In this document: positions 50,725 to 59,035 of the stretch, piece by piece
Layout: each line of letters opens with the position of its first letter
How positions within the stretch are numbered: the stretch's first letter is position 1
NCBI GenBank assembly: GCA_963704615.1
Contig: OY969923.1
Location: 3,968,001-4,032,000, forward strand
DNA from: Bog-756 sp963704615
GTDB lineage: Bacteria; Actinomycetota; Acidimicrobiia; Acidimicrobiales; RAAP-2
Length of the DNA stretch: 64,000 nucleotides
Reading direction: 5' to 3'
Translations under genes and position numbers: made by a program
The notes under the pieces: model-generated
Seen by the model: only the letters and a program-made list of their open reading frames with translations
Database searches by the model: none
Told to the model about the DNA's origin: nothing

Positions 50725-51564
50725 TCAGTCGCTGCGGGTGGGACGGGTGGGCAGGTTGCGCTCGAAGATGATCCGGAGCCCGTGGAGGGTGAGCCAGGGC
50801 TCGACGTACTCGATCTCCTCGGAGTAGGGGGAGATGAGCTCGGACAGACCGCCAGTCGCCACCACCGTGCACTCGCCCAGGACGGCGGCGAAGCGCCGGC
50901 ACAGGCCGTCGACCTGTCCGGCGAACCCGAAGAGGGTCCCCGACTGGATCGATTCCACCGTCGACTTGCCGATGACGCTCCGGGGCTCGACCAGCTCGAC
51001 GCGGCGGAGGAGGGCGGCGTTGGCGAACAGGGCGTCGAGGCTGATGAGCACGCCGGGGGTGATGGCTCCACCGAGGTACTCGCCGGCCTCCGAAATGGCG
51101 TCGAAGGTCGTGGCCGTGCCCAGATCGACCACCACGCACGGGCCACCGAAGAGGTCGTACGCCCCGACGGCGTTGGCGATGCGGTCGGCCCCGACCTCTT
51201 TGGGGTTGTCGTAGAGGATGGGCATCCCGCTCTTCACCCCGGGCTCCAGCACCACGGCGGGAACGTCGAACCACCGGGCCACCATCTGGCGGAGATTGGC
51301 CGTGACCAACGGGACCGAGGAGGTCACCGCCACCCCCGACACGGCGTTGTCGATGTCGAGACCGTCGAGGTCGAGCAGCTGGGTCAGGAGGAGGGCGTGC
51401 TCGTCAGCGGTGCGCTCCGCCACCGTGGACAGGCGCCAGTGGTGGGCCAGCCCGGTGGGTTCGTTGCCGTCCCGGGGTCCGGTCTGGCCCAGGGGCTCAT
51501 CTGGGTCGTCGGCGAACAGTCCGACCACCGTCTCGGTGTTTCCCACATCGATGGCGAGGAGCAT
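50725..51564 (-). CDS. coaX: Type III pantothenate kinase
   Basis: 279 residues. Phosphorylates pantothenate, the first step to coenzyme A. The type III pattern is clear: MLLAIDVGNTETVVGLF phosphate loop, YDNPKEVGADRIANAVGA, VVVDLGTATTFDAIS, YLGGAITPGVLIS and VVATGGLSELI. Type III enzymes need a monovalent cation and are not feedback-inhibited by CoA. Last gene of the vitamin run; its ATG follows the nadC stop by 2 nt. In the same run panC supplies its substrate, so CoA precursors are made and used from one transcript. Confidence 0.95.
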   Translation of the reverse strand: MLLAIDVGNTETVVGLFADDPDEPLGQTGPRDGNEPTGLAHHWRLSTVAERTADEHALLLTQLLDLDGLDIDNAVSGVAVTSSVPLVTANLRQMVARWFDVPAVVLEPGVKSGMPILYDNPKEVGADRIANAVGAYDLFGGPCVVVDLGTATTFDAISEAGEYLGGAITPGVLISLDALFANAALLRRVELVEPRSVIGKSTVESIQSGTLFGFAGQVDGLCRRFAAVLGECTVVATGGLSELISPYSEEIEYVEPWLTLHGLRIIFERNLPTRPTRSD

Positions 51565-51566
51565 GG

Positions 51567-52481
51567 TCAGCCTTTCCCGCCGGCAGTCGGCGGCAGATCG
51601 AGTCCCAGGTCGAGGACGGGCGCGGAGTGGGTGAGGGCCCCCACCGACAGCAGGTCGGCGCCGGCCGCAGCCAGAGCCGGGGCGCGGACCAGATCGATCC
51701 CCCCGGACACTTCGACCAGGGCCCCGGTACCGGCAGAACGCACCCGGGCCACGCAGGCGGCCACCTGTTCGGGACCCATGTTGTCGAGCATGACCACCCC
51801 GGCCCCGGCGTCAACCGCCTCGGCGACCTGGTCGAGCCGCTCGCACTCGACCTCGATCATCCGACCGGGCCACAGACAGCGGGCCCGCTCGACGGCGGTG
51901 GCGATGGGCACGCCTCCCAGGTGGTTGTCCTTGACCAGCACCGCCTCGGACAGGCTGCCCCGGTGGTTGTAGCCCCCGCCGGCCCGCACCGCGGCCTTCT
52001 CCAGGGCCCGGAGCCCGGGGGTGGTCTTGCGGGTGTCGAGCACCCGGGTGTTCGGGTTGGCCTGACCCACGACGGCCACGTACCTCGCGGTCAGGGAGGC
52101 CACCCCCGAGAGGTGCCCGAGGAAATTGAGGGCGGTCCGCTCGGCGGTCAGGACCGAGCGCAAGGGCCCGGTGACCACGGCCACCACGTCCCCTTTGACC
52201 ACCCCGGCGCCGTCCTCGATCCTCCAGACCACCTCGATCGACCCGTCGATCTGGGCGAAGGTCTCCCGAACGCACGCCTGTCCGGCCACGACCCCGGGCG
52301 ACCGGCTGACCACGGACAACGAGGCGATGGTCGCGGCCGGGACCAGTGCCGCGGTGAGGTCGCCGAGGGGAAGGAGGTCCTCGGCGATGGCCCGGGTCAC
52401 CGCTTCGACCACCGCAGCCCGGGGAGGGTCGAGCACGGATGCCGCGTCGGTCACCATGTCGTCCCCCGGCGCGGTGGTCAC
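51567..52481 (-). CDS. nadC: Nicotinate-nucleotide pyrophosphorylase (carboxylating)
   Basis: 304 residues; condenses quinolinate with PRPP to nicotinate mononucleotide. Motifs: EDLLPLGDLT near the start, AERTALNFLGHLSG, LDTRKTTPGLRALEKAAVRAGGG (substrate-binding Arg/Lys), SEAVLVKDNHL, VECERLDQVAEA, and the end VEVSGGIDL followed by GADLLSVGALTHS. GTG 52481 overlaps the nadB stop by 4 nt, so it is coupled to the preceding step of de novo NAD synthesis. nadA (quinolinate synthase) is missing from the cluster. Confidence 0.95.
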   Translation of the reverse strand: MTTAPGDDMVTDAASVLDPPRAAVVEAVTRAIAEDLLPLGDLTAALVPAATIASLSVVSRSPGVVAGQACVRETFAQIDGSIEVVWRIEDGAGVVKGDVVAVVTGPLRSVLTAERTALNFLGHLSGVASLTARYVAVVGQANPNTRVLDTRKTTPGLRALEKAAVRAGGGYNHRGSLSEAVLVKDNHLGGVPIATAVERARCLWPGRMIEVECERLDQVAEAVDAGAGVVMLDNMGPEQVAACVARVRSAGTGALVEVSGGIDLVRAPALAAAGADLLSVGALTHSAPVLDLGLDLPPTAGGKG

Positions 52482-54211
52482 CGACGGGTGGAGTCCGGGC
52501 CGGCCCGGTGGCCGCCAGGGTCCGGAAAGGCAGGTCCGGGCAGCATGATGACCTCATCGCTCAGGTGGACGATCCGTCGGCGCCACCCGGCCGAGGCTTC
52601 CGGGTAGTCGCTGCGGGCGTGGGCCCCTCGGGTCTCGCGACGGAGGGAGGCGGCCGACAGGACGGCCCCCGCCGCCGTGGTCAGGTTGACCAGTTCGCCG
52701 TGGCCGCGGTCGGCCGGGGTGCCGGGACCGATGGCGTCCCCGATGGCATCGAGGGTGCGTCGGGCCCCCTCGAGCGACCCCGCGCTGCGGACCACCCCGG
52801 CACCCTCGATCATCGTCTTCTGCAACGCCTCCCTGGTTTTGGCCACGTCGGGCCACGGCACGGCCACCGCCGCGGCCCCAGCCGGTCGGGCACCGGTCTC
52901 GCTGCGGTTCGGGTGGTCCGGCTCAACCCTCCCCCCGGTCCGGTCGAGGTCGCGCTCGAGGAACCCGGCCATCACCCCCTGCGGGCGGGGGCCGTCCTCG
53001 CCGGCCCGGATCGACTCGGCCAGGCGGGCACCGAACACCATCCCCTCCAGCAACGAGTTGGAGGCCAGGCGGTTGGCCCCGTGCACCCCGGTGCAGGCCA
53101 CCTCGCCCGCGGCCCACAGACCGGGGAGGGCGGTTGCCCCCGACAGATCGGTGAGCACTCCCCCCGACAGATAGTGGGCGGCGGGAGCGATGGGCAGCCA
53201 GTCGCGGGAAGGGTCGAGCCCGATGGCTCGAAGCGACGCGGCGATGGTCGGGAAGCGGTCGTCGAAGCCGGCCAGACCGGTGGCGTCCAGCCAGAGGTTG
53301 TCGACCCCCTCGGCCCGCATCCGCTCGGCCATGGCCCGGCTGACCACGTCGCGTGGGGCCAGCTCGTCGACGAAACGCTGCCCCCGGCTGTCGCGCAACA
53401 GGGCGCCGTGGCCCCGCAGGGCCTCCGACAGCAGGGGGCGGGGCATGGCCGGGTGGTGCAGGGCGGTCGGATGGAATTGCATGAACTCCACGTCGGCCAC
53501 CGGCACCCCGGCCCGGAGGGCCATGGCCAGGCCGTCGGCGGTGGCCTCGGCCGGGTTGGTCGTCACCGCGAACAGCTGGCCCGCGCCCCCGGTGGCCAAC
53601 ACGGTGTGGGTGGCCCGCACATCCACCACCGTGCCGTCGGGTCCGAGGGCCCGGACACCCAAGCACCGTCCGCCCTCCACCAGCAGATCGAGGGCGAACC
53701 ACTCCTCGAGAACGGCGGCCGCGGTGTCCCGGGTGGCATCGACCAGGGCCCGCTCGACCTCGGCGCCGGTGGCCGCGCCGCCGGCGTGGACGACCCGGGC
53801 GGTGGAATGCCCTCCCTCCCGGGCCAGAGCCAGCGCCCCCCCGGGCTGGCGGTCGAAGACGGCACCCATGGCGATGAGCTCGTGAACCCGGGTGGGGCCC
53901 TCGTCCACCAGCACCCGCACCGCGTCGGTGTCGCACAGGCCGGCTCCGGCGGCCAAGGTGTCAGCCAGGTGCAGGTCGGTCGAGTCCTCGTCGCCCCCGA
54001 GGACGGCGGCCACCCCCCCCTGGGCCCAGCGGGTCGCCGACTGGGACAACTCCGCCTTGGTCAGGACGCCCACCCGCAGCCCACTGATTCCGGCCCCGCT
54101 CCCGCCCGACGGGGCCAGGGGCGCGGCCAGCCGCACGGCCGCCGACAGGCCGGCCACCCCACTGCCCAGGACGAGGACGTCGAGCTCGGCCCGGCCGACG
54201 GAATCCGTCAC
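52478..54211 (-). CDS. nadB: L-aspartate oxidase
   Basis: 577-residue FAD protein of the succinate dehydrogenase/fumarate reductase family, oxidising aspartate to iminoaspartate. FAD loop VLGSGVAGLSAAVRLA, SQSATRWAQGGVAA, TGGAGQLFAVTTNP, EFMQFHPTALHHP, and CTGVHGANRLASNSLLEGMVFGARLA are all family landmarks. The C-terminal helical domain is shorter than that of SdhA. GTG 54211 lies 5 bp after the restored panC stop (54216). Iminoaspartate is unstable and normally goes to NadA; nadA is not here, although nadC follows directly with a 4-nt overlap. Confidence 0.95.
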   Translation of the reverse strand: MTDSVGRAELDVLVLGSGVAGLSAAVRLAAPLAPSGGSGAGISGLRVGVLTKAELSQSATRWAQGGVAAVLGGDEDSTDLHLADTLAAGAGLCDTDAVRVLVDEGPTRVHELIAMGAVFDRQPGGALALAREGGHSTARVVHAGGAATGAEVERALVDATRDTAAAVLEEWFALDLLVEGGRCLGVRALGPDGTVVDVRATHTVLATGGAGQLFAVTTNPAEATADGLAMALRAGVPVADVEFMQFHPTALHHPAMPRPLLSEALRGHGALLRDSRGQRFVDELAPRDVVSRAMAERMRAEGVDNLWLDATGLAGFDDRFPTIAASLRAIGLDPSRDWLPIAPAAHYLSGGVLTDLSGATALPGLWAAGEVACTGVHGANRLASNSLLEGMVFGARLAESIRAGEDGPRPQGVMAGFLERDLDRTGGRVEPDHPNRSETGARPAGAAAVAVPWPDVAKTREALQKTMIEGAGVVRSAGSLEGARRTLDAIGDAIGPGTPADRGHGELVNLTTAAGAVLSAASLRRETRGAHARSDYPEASAGWRRRIVHLSDEVIMLPGPAFPDPGGHRAGPDSTRR

Positions 54212-54215
54212 GCCG

Positions 54216-55183
54216 CTATCGGCCGGCGGCGGCCGGCACAGGAACGGGAACGGCGAGGTGGGGGTCGAGATTGTCGATCAGGCGCACCGGACCGACGGTG
54301 GCGGCGATGAGGAGACGGAGGGGGCGGGGGGCGAACAGGTGCGGGCCGGTTCGAGGTCGTCGGCGTGCACCACGGCGGCATAGTCCAGGTCGACCAGGGG
54401 CTCGTCGGACACCACCCGCCTCATCCCTGCCTCCACCGCGGCCGGGCCGAGCTCACCCCCGGCCACCAGGGCGGCCCCGGCCCGCAAAGCAGCCGACAAG
54501 GTCAGGGCGGCCCGGCGTTGATCGGCCGACAGCCGGGCGTTGCGGCTGGACAGGGCCAGGCCGTCGGGGTCCCGGACGGTGGCGCACCCGACCACCTCGG
54601 TCGGCAGGGCCAGATCACGGACCACGCGGCGCACCAGGGCCAGCTGCTGGTAGTCCTTCTCGCCGAAGTAGGCCCGGCAGCGGCCCGCCGCGGCCAGAAG
54701 TTTGACCACCACGGTGGCGACCCCGTCGAAGTGCCCGGGCCGAGAGGCGCCCTCCCAGCGACGGGCGAGGTCGGGGGCCGACACGGTGGTGGAGGCCGGG
54801 GCCGGCGGGTCGGGGTACATCTCGGCCACCGACGGGGCGAAGACCAGATGTCCGCCGGCCGAGGCCACGGCCTCGAGATCCGACTCGGGGGTGCGCGGGT
54901 AGGCGTCCAGGTCGGCCGGGTCCCCGAACTGGGTCGGGTTGACGAAGATGGACACGGCGACCACGTCGCATTCGTCGGCAGCCCGCTCGATCAACGACCG
55001 GTGGCCCTCGTGCAGGGCACCCATGGTGGGAACCACTCCCACCGTCCGCCCCGACAGCCGGATGGCCTCGGTGGCCCGCGAGTACCCGTCGAGGGTCTCG
55101 AACACCGCCAACGGCCGCGTCCCGGTCTCCACCGGGGGCGACGGCGCCATCGCGGGGGACCCCTCGGTCATCACCGTGCTCAT
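54216..55183 (-). CDS. panC: Pantothenate synthetase, with a frameshift near the 3' end
   Basis: Ligates pantoate and beta-alanine using ATP. Readable motifs: VPTMGALHEGHRSLI, VSIFVNPTQF, ARRWEGASRPGHFDGVATVV, YFGEKDYQQLALVRR, DPDGLALSSRN. As read, the frame ends at 54278 with an odd tail (CSPPAPSVS). A one-base correction between 54319 and 54340 (GC-run) gives PRPLRLLIAATVGPVRLIDN, the expected end, and a stop at 54216, 5 bp before nadB. So the true gene is about 320 residues, and the break is probably a sequencing error or a fresh mutation in an essential-type gene. ATG 55183 overlaps the DUF2520 gene by 4 nt. Confidence 0.88.
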
Positions 55184-55995
55184 GCCACCTGCTCCTCGAC
55201 GACGTCTGCCACGGCGGCGGCAGCTTCACCCTGAGCCCGAACCGTCGGGCCCGACTCGGCCCCCGATGGGCCCAGCGACAGCCGACGGGCCAGTCCGACC
55301 ATGGCGTCGTAGGCGGCCAGCTCGGTCCGGTGTCCGGCCATCGTCCCGAGGGCGGTCCGGTGTCGCTCGACGGTCTCCCAGTCCCCCCGGGCGGCCGGCC
55401 CGGTCAGGGCCTGCCGCGGGCCCAGGGCGAGAGCGTCGTCGGCCGCGGCGCGGAGGAGGCCGGCGAAGCTGTCCAGGGGCAGCCCGATCGAGGCGGCCAC
55501 CCGCTCGACCTGACCGATCAGGGCCACCGTATGGTTGGCGGCGATCGAGGCGGCGGCGTGATAGGCGGCCCGGTCGGCATCGTCGACCGTCACCACCCGG
55601 CCACCGAGGGCGGTGGCCAGCTCGGCGGTGATCGGGTCCCCGGCCACAGCAAACGTGATCCCCGTCCTCAGGCGCGCACTTCCGATGTCCGGGTCGGGCA
55701 GGGGCACCAGGGGATGGAGCGATCCCCGCCTCGGGTGGGTGGCCAGCACCTCGAGCCCGAGCGAGCCCGACAGGTGGATGACCGCGGTGGTGTCCACCGG
55801 GGCGACCAGGCCCGCCACGCGGGCCACCTGGTCGTCAGGGGTGGCGATGACCAGCAGGTCGACGGCGGCGGCGGCGTCCACGACCGGGTCGTGACGACCG
55901 AGCGCGCCTTTCCACTCGAAGTCCCCGACCGCGTCCAGGGCAGCCGTCAGGGAACGGCCGGCCCGGCCCGGCCCGATGACACGGAATGTGGTCAC
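55180..55995 (-). CDS. Rossmann-like / DUF2520 domain protein
   Basis: 271 residues from GTG 55995; the frame extends to 56109 without meaning. The N-terminal NAD(P)-binding Rossmann loop is VIGPGRAGRSLTAAL, with LVIATPDDQVARVA and HLSGSLGLEVL, and the C-terminal helical DUF2520 domain has AAYHAAASIAANHTVAL and RGDWETVERHRTAL. This family regularly lies between folK and panC in actinobacteria and is suspected to be a ketopantoate reductase-like or pantothenate-linked dehydrogenase; the exact reaction is not established. It overlaps panC by 4 nt. Confidence 0.88.
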   Translation of the reverse strand: MTTFRVIGPGRAGRSLTAALDAVGDFEWKGALGRHDPVVDAAAAVDLLVIATPDDQVARVAGLVAPVDTTAVIHLSGSLGLEVLATHPRRGSLHPLVPLPDPDIGSARLRTGITFAVAGDPITAELATALGGRVVTVDDADRAAYHAAASIAANHTVALIGQVERVAASIGLPLDSFAGLLRAAADDALALGPRQALTGPAARGDWETVERHRTALGTMAGHRTELAAYDAMVGLARRLSLGPSGAESGPTVRAQGEAAAAVADVVEEQVA

Positions 55996-56062
55996 GAGAC
56001 CCCTTTTTTCGTTCCGGCCCCCGGAGGGTGCCGTTCGCGTCAGAGAATCTTGGTGGTGCAGG

Positions 56063-56563
56063 TCACAGTGTACCCACGACGACGACCTCGCCACCAGCGT
56101 CGGCCACATCCGAATCGCCCACCAGATCCGGGGCCAGCTCCGCCAACGGCGCCAGGACGAACCGCCGCTGGCGAAAGCGGGGGTGGGGCACGGTCAGCTC
56201 GGCGTCGTCCACGGCGACGCCGTCGATCCAGACCACGTCGGCATCGAGGGTCCTCGGTCCCCACCGGGCCGCCCGCACCCGACCGGCGGCCGCCTCCAGG
56301 CGCCGGCACTCCTCGAGCAGCTGATAGGGGTCGGCCCCGGGGTCCACGGCCAGTTCGACCACCACGTTGAGATAGGGGCCCTGGCCCGGGGGACCGCCCA
56401 CCGGCGAGGTCTCGTAGACCCGGGACACCGCGGTCACCGGGGCTCGGGTACCCGCCCGGAGCTGGTCGACCGCCCGACGGAGGTGGGCCCAGCGGTCCCC
56501 GAGGTTGGAGCCCAGCCCCAAAAAAGCCCGGACGGTCGGCGGGTCGCTGCGGGAGTCGGTCAC
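56063..56563 (-). CDS. folK: 6-hydroxymethyl-7,8-dihydropterin pyrophosphokinase
   Basis: 166 residues. HPPK transfers pyrophosphate from ATP to 6-hydroxymethyl-dihydropterin. Family motifs: FLGLGSNLGDRWAHLRRAV, VSRVYETSPVGGPPGQGPYLN, and RWGPRTLDADVVWIDG (metal-binding D-x-D), then the HPRFRQRRFVLAPLAELAPDLV closing block. It overlaps folB upstream by 4 nt and is separated from the DUF2520 gene by 67 bp, the largest gap in this part of the run; a new promoter may lie there. Cytosolic. Confidence 0.95.
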   Translation of the reverse strand: MTDSRSDPPTVRAFLGLGSNLGDRWAHLRRAVDQLRAGTRAPVTAVSRVYETSPVGGPPGQGPYLNVVVELAVDPGADPYQLLEECRRLEAAAGRVRAARWGPRTLDADVVWIDGVAVDDAELTVPHPRFRQRRFVLAPLAELAPDLVGDSDVADAGGEVVVVGTL

Positions 56564-56979
56564 CGGACCCGGGTGAGACGGACCCCGACGGTGGCGATGT
56601 CCAGGGCCAACGGCGGGTGCAGCTTGCGGAGGTGCACGGTCACCGCGGTGATCCGGGGATCGGTGGCCAGGCTGGCCTCGGCCACCCGGCCGGCCAGCGC
56701 CTCGAGCAGCTCGTAGGAGGGCGAACCGGCGACGATCCCGATCGCCGCCTCGGCCACACCGCCGTAGTCGACCGTGTCCGACAGCCGGTCGCTGCTGGCC
56801 GCCGGGGCCAGGTCGACCGCCAGGTCGAGATCGATCTCGAAGGGCTGGGCCCGCCCCTTCTCCTCGGGGAGGACTCCGTGGGTGCCGACGGTTCGCAGCC
56901 CCCGGAGTTGGATCCGGTCACCCGACTGTCCCCGGCCGCCGGCCGCCTCCCCCGATGAGGACCCGGCCGTCCCGCTCAC
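56560..56979 (-). CDS. folB: Dihydroneopterin aldolase
   Basis: 139 residues; cleaves dihydroneopterin to 6-hydroxymethyl-dihydropterin and glycolaldehyde. Readable features: IQLRGLRTVGTHGVLPEEKGRAQPFEIDLDLAVDL (with the catalytic Glu), SDTVDYGGVAEA, and YELLEALAGRVAEASL with the conserved Leu-Glu. The first 20 residues are a Gly/Ser-rich non-conserved tail, so the start may lie slightly inside, but the 4-nt overlap with the preceding pseudophosphatase-like gene supports 56979. The last codons overlap folK by 4 nt. Confidence 0.93.
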   Translation of the reverse strand: MSGTAGSSSGEAAGGRGQSGDRIQLRGLRTVGTHGVLPEEKGRAQPFEIDLDLAVDLAPAASSDRLSDTVDYGGVAEAAIGIVAGSPSYELLEALAGRVAEASLATDPRITAVTVHLRKLHPPLALDIATVGVRLTRVR

Positions 56980-57521
56980 CCGCCCGGGTGCGGGTCGTCA
57001 CCGCTCCCCGGCGGCACCGACGCCGGTGACACCTCGCTGGCGAAGGCCACCAGCTCCCGTCCGCTCGGGCCCATGGGATGACCGGTCATGTGTTCGAGGA
57101 CGGTGATGGCCTGGGGACCACTGGGGAGCCGGTCGGACCACAGCAGGTACCCGGCCACCACCCCGGTGACCCGGTCACCGAGCTCTTCTTGGTGGACGAG
57201 CAGGCGCTCGCCGCGGGTCAGCCGGGTGTGCAGTTCGCGGTAGAGATCACCGAGCACGGGGCGGGCGTCGCCGGACGGCGGCAGCGGGAAGTGCACGCTG
57301 GCCATCGACCTCTCCTCGTAGGCCTGCAGATTGTGCGACGACGGCAACAGCGAGATCACCCGGGTGAAGCCCTGAACCTGCAACCAGATGATCTCCTCCT
57401 GCCGCCGCACCTTGCGGTGGTTGGGGGCGAAGCCCCCCGGCCTCTCGCTCATGGCCAAGCGATCCTTGATCACCCAGGTGAAGTTGCGCGGCGGTATCCC
57501 CGCCGCCCACTTGCCCTTCAC
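56976..57521 (-). CDS. Dual-specificity-phosphatase-like protein lacking the catalytic Cys
   Basis: 181 residues from GTG 57521, which overlaps the folP stop by 4 nt; its own stop overlaps folB by 4 nt. No described folate enzyme is expected here. The pattern is that of a tyrosine/dual-specificity phosphatase: strand GFTRVISLLPS, HFPLPPSGD (general-acid Asp-like D85), and then RLLVHQEELGDRVTGVVAGYLL. Its H110-x6-R117 lines up with the phosphate loop H-C-x5-R, but the nucleophilic Cys is Gln111, so it should not hydrolyse phosphate. It may bind a phosphorylated pterin or act as a scaffold. Recognition rests on the pattern alone. Confidence 0.7.
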   Translation of the reverse strand: MKGKWAAGIPPRNFTWVIKDRLAMSERPGGFAPNHRKVRRQEEIIWLQVQGFTRVISLLPSSHNLQAYEERSMASVHFPLPPSGDARPVLGDLYRELHTRLTRGERLLVHQEELGDRVTGVVAGYLLWSDRLPSGPQAITVLEHMTGHPMGPSGRELVAFASEVSPASVPPGSGDDPHPGG

Positions 57522-58396
57522 TTCTCCACCTTCGGGTGCAGGCCATCGCCGCCGGCACCGAAGACGCCAGCGGATTCGGCTCCGGCCCGAGCACGGAAAC
57601 CGACGTCGCCGACCAGCAGGGCGGCATGCACGGTGGCCGGGACGTCGTGGACCCGGACCATCCGCGCCCCTTGGGTCATGGCCCAGGTGGCCGTGGCCAA
57701 CGACCCGGGCAGTCGGTCCCCGACGGGAAGGGGATCCCCGCCGTTGCCGGCGGCCAAGGCCGAAAGGAAGCTCTTGCGACTGGTCCCGATCACCACCGGG
57801 AACCCGGTGTCGACCAGATCCCCGATCGAGGCGAGCAGCGAGACATTGTGGTCTGTCGTCTTCCCGAACCCGATGCCTGGGTCGATCCAGACCTCCTCGA
57901 CCCCGGCCCGGCGGGCCCGACCGGCCCGCTCGACCAGGAGAGAGGTGACCTCGGCCACCACGTCGTCGTAGTGGGGATCGACCTGCATGGTGGCCGGCGT
58001 TCCTTTCCGGTGCATGGCCACCCATCCCACGCCGTGCTCGGCCGCCACCGGCCACAGCGAGGCCGACACGTCGTTGATCAGCGAGGCCCCCACGTCCACC
58101 GCAGCAACGGCCACGTCCTTTTTGGTGGTGTCGATCGACACCCGGACCCGCCCGGCCAAGGCCTCGATGACCGGGATGACCCGCCGCAACTCCTCGTCCA
58201 CCGGAACCGCCTCCGCGCCGGGGCGGGTGGACTCGCCGCCCACGTCGATCATGTCGGCGCCCTCCTCGATCATCTGGTAGGCCCGGGCCACGGCCCGATC
58301 ACCCTCGAAGAATTGCCCGCCGTCGGAAAACGAGTCCGGAGTGACGTTGAGGATCCCCATCACCAAAGGGCGGTCCTCGCGGTCGGGTTCGGGCAT
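57518..58396 (-). CDS. folP: Dihydropteroate synthase
   Basis: 292 residues, the sulfonamide target that joins the pterin pyrophosphate to p-aminobenzoate. Motifs: MGILNVTPDSFSDGG, MIDVGGESTRPGAEAV (pterin pocket), VSIDTTKKDVA, SLINDVSASLW, HRKGTPATMQ, WIDPGIGFGKTTDHN and the end VIGTSRKSFL, RVHDV. Start ATG 58396 lies 54 bp after folE. It feeds folate together with folE, folB and folK in the same run; the inserted pseudophosphatase-like gene separates it from folB. The C-terminal extension after HDV is low complexity. Confidence 0.95.
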   Translation of the reverse strand: MPEPDREDRPLVMGILNVTPDSFSDGGQFFEGDRAVARAYQMIEEGADMIDVGGESTRPGAEAVPVDEELRRVIPVIEALAGRVRVSIDTTKKDVAVAAVDVGASLINDVSASLWPVAAEHGVGWVAMHRKGTPATMQVDPHYDDVVAEVTSLLVERAGRARRAGVEEVWIDPGIGFGKTTDHNVSLLASIGDLVDTGFPVVIGTSRKSFLSALAAGNGGDPLPVGDRLPGSLATATWAMTQGARMVRVHDVPATVHAALLVGDVGFRARAGAESAGVFGAGGDGLHPKVEK

Positions 58397-58450
58397 TGGC
58401 CCACAGCGTAAACCAGCCCACAGGGCCCCGCAGCCGTGCCGAGGGCGCGA

Positions 58451-59020
58451 TCAGCGGCCGCGGAGGAACTCCATGGCCTCGTTCCGGGTGGCCGGCTCGC
58501 TGCGGAAGAGGCCGCGAACCGCCGAGGTGACGGTAGAGGTACCCGACTTCTTCACGCCCCGCATGGACATGCACAGATGCTCGGCCTCCACCACCACCAG
58601 CACCCCTTTGGGATCGAGGGCCTTTTCGATGGCGTCGGCGATCTCGGTTGTCATCCGCTCTTGGACCTGGAGTCGTTTGGCGAACACGTCCACCAGACGC
58701 GCCAGTTTGGAGAGCCCGGTGATCCGACCGTCGTCACCGGGGATGTAGGCCACGTGGGCCCGGCCCATGAACGGCACCAGGTGGTGCTCGCACAGCGAGG
58801 CGAAAGGGATGTCGCGCACCATGACCATCTCGTCGTGCTCGGCGGCGAAGGTCACCTCCAGCTGATCGGACCCGTCCTGGCCGAACCCCTCCATCAGCTC
58901 CACGTACATGCGCCCCACCCGCGCCGGCGTCCTGACCAGCCCGTCCCGCGACGGGTCCTCGCCCAAGGCGGCCAGCAACTCGTGGATGGCTCGCTCGATG
59001 CGGCCCGTGTCGACGGTCAC
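58451..59020 (-). CDS. folE: GTP cyclohydrolase I (FolE type)
   Basis: 189 residues. Converts GTP to dihydroneopterin triphosphate, the entry to folate. The zinc ligands are visible as Cys and His in SLCEHHLVPFMGRAHVAYIP (C-x2-H) and the second Cys in EAEHLCMSMRGVKKSGTSTVTSAVRG. The catalytic block GLSKLARLVDVFAKRLQVQE is intact. GTG 59020 start, 15 bp after hpt. In most actinobacteria ftsH lies between hpt and folE; here the two are adjacent. The dihydroneopterin triphosphate pyrophosphatase step is not represented in the run. Confidence 0.95.
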   Translation of the reverse strand: MTVDTGRIERAIHELLAALGEDPSRDGLVRTPARVGRMYVELMEGFGQDGSDQLEVTFAAEHDEMVMVRDIPFASLCEHHLVPFMGRAHVAYIPGDDGRITGLSKLARLVDVFAKRLQVQERMTTEIADAIEKALDPKGVLVVVEAEHLCMSMRGVKKSGTSTVTSAVRGLFRSEPATRNEAMEFLRGR

Positions 59021-59035
59021 CGGCTGGTCGCGTCT

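Noticed and set aside
49083..51146. 687-codon minus-strand frame across the sulfatase gene
   Set aside because: Antisense shadow of a clear sulfatase and coaX; no domain pattern.
52439..54310. 623-codon plus-strand frame antisense to nadB
   Set aside because: nadB on the other strand has all family motifs; this frame has none.
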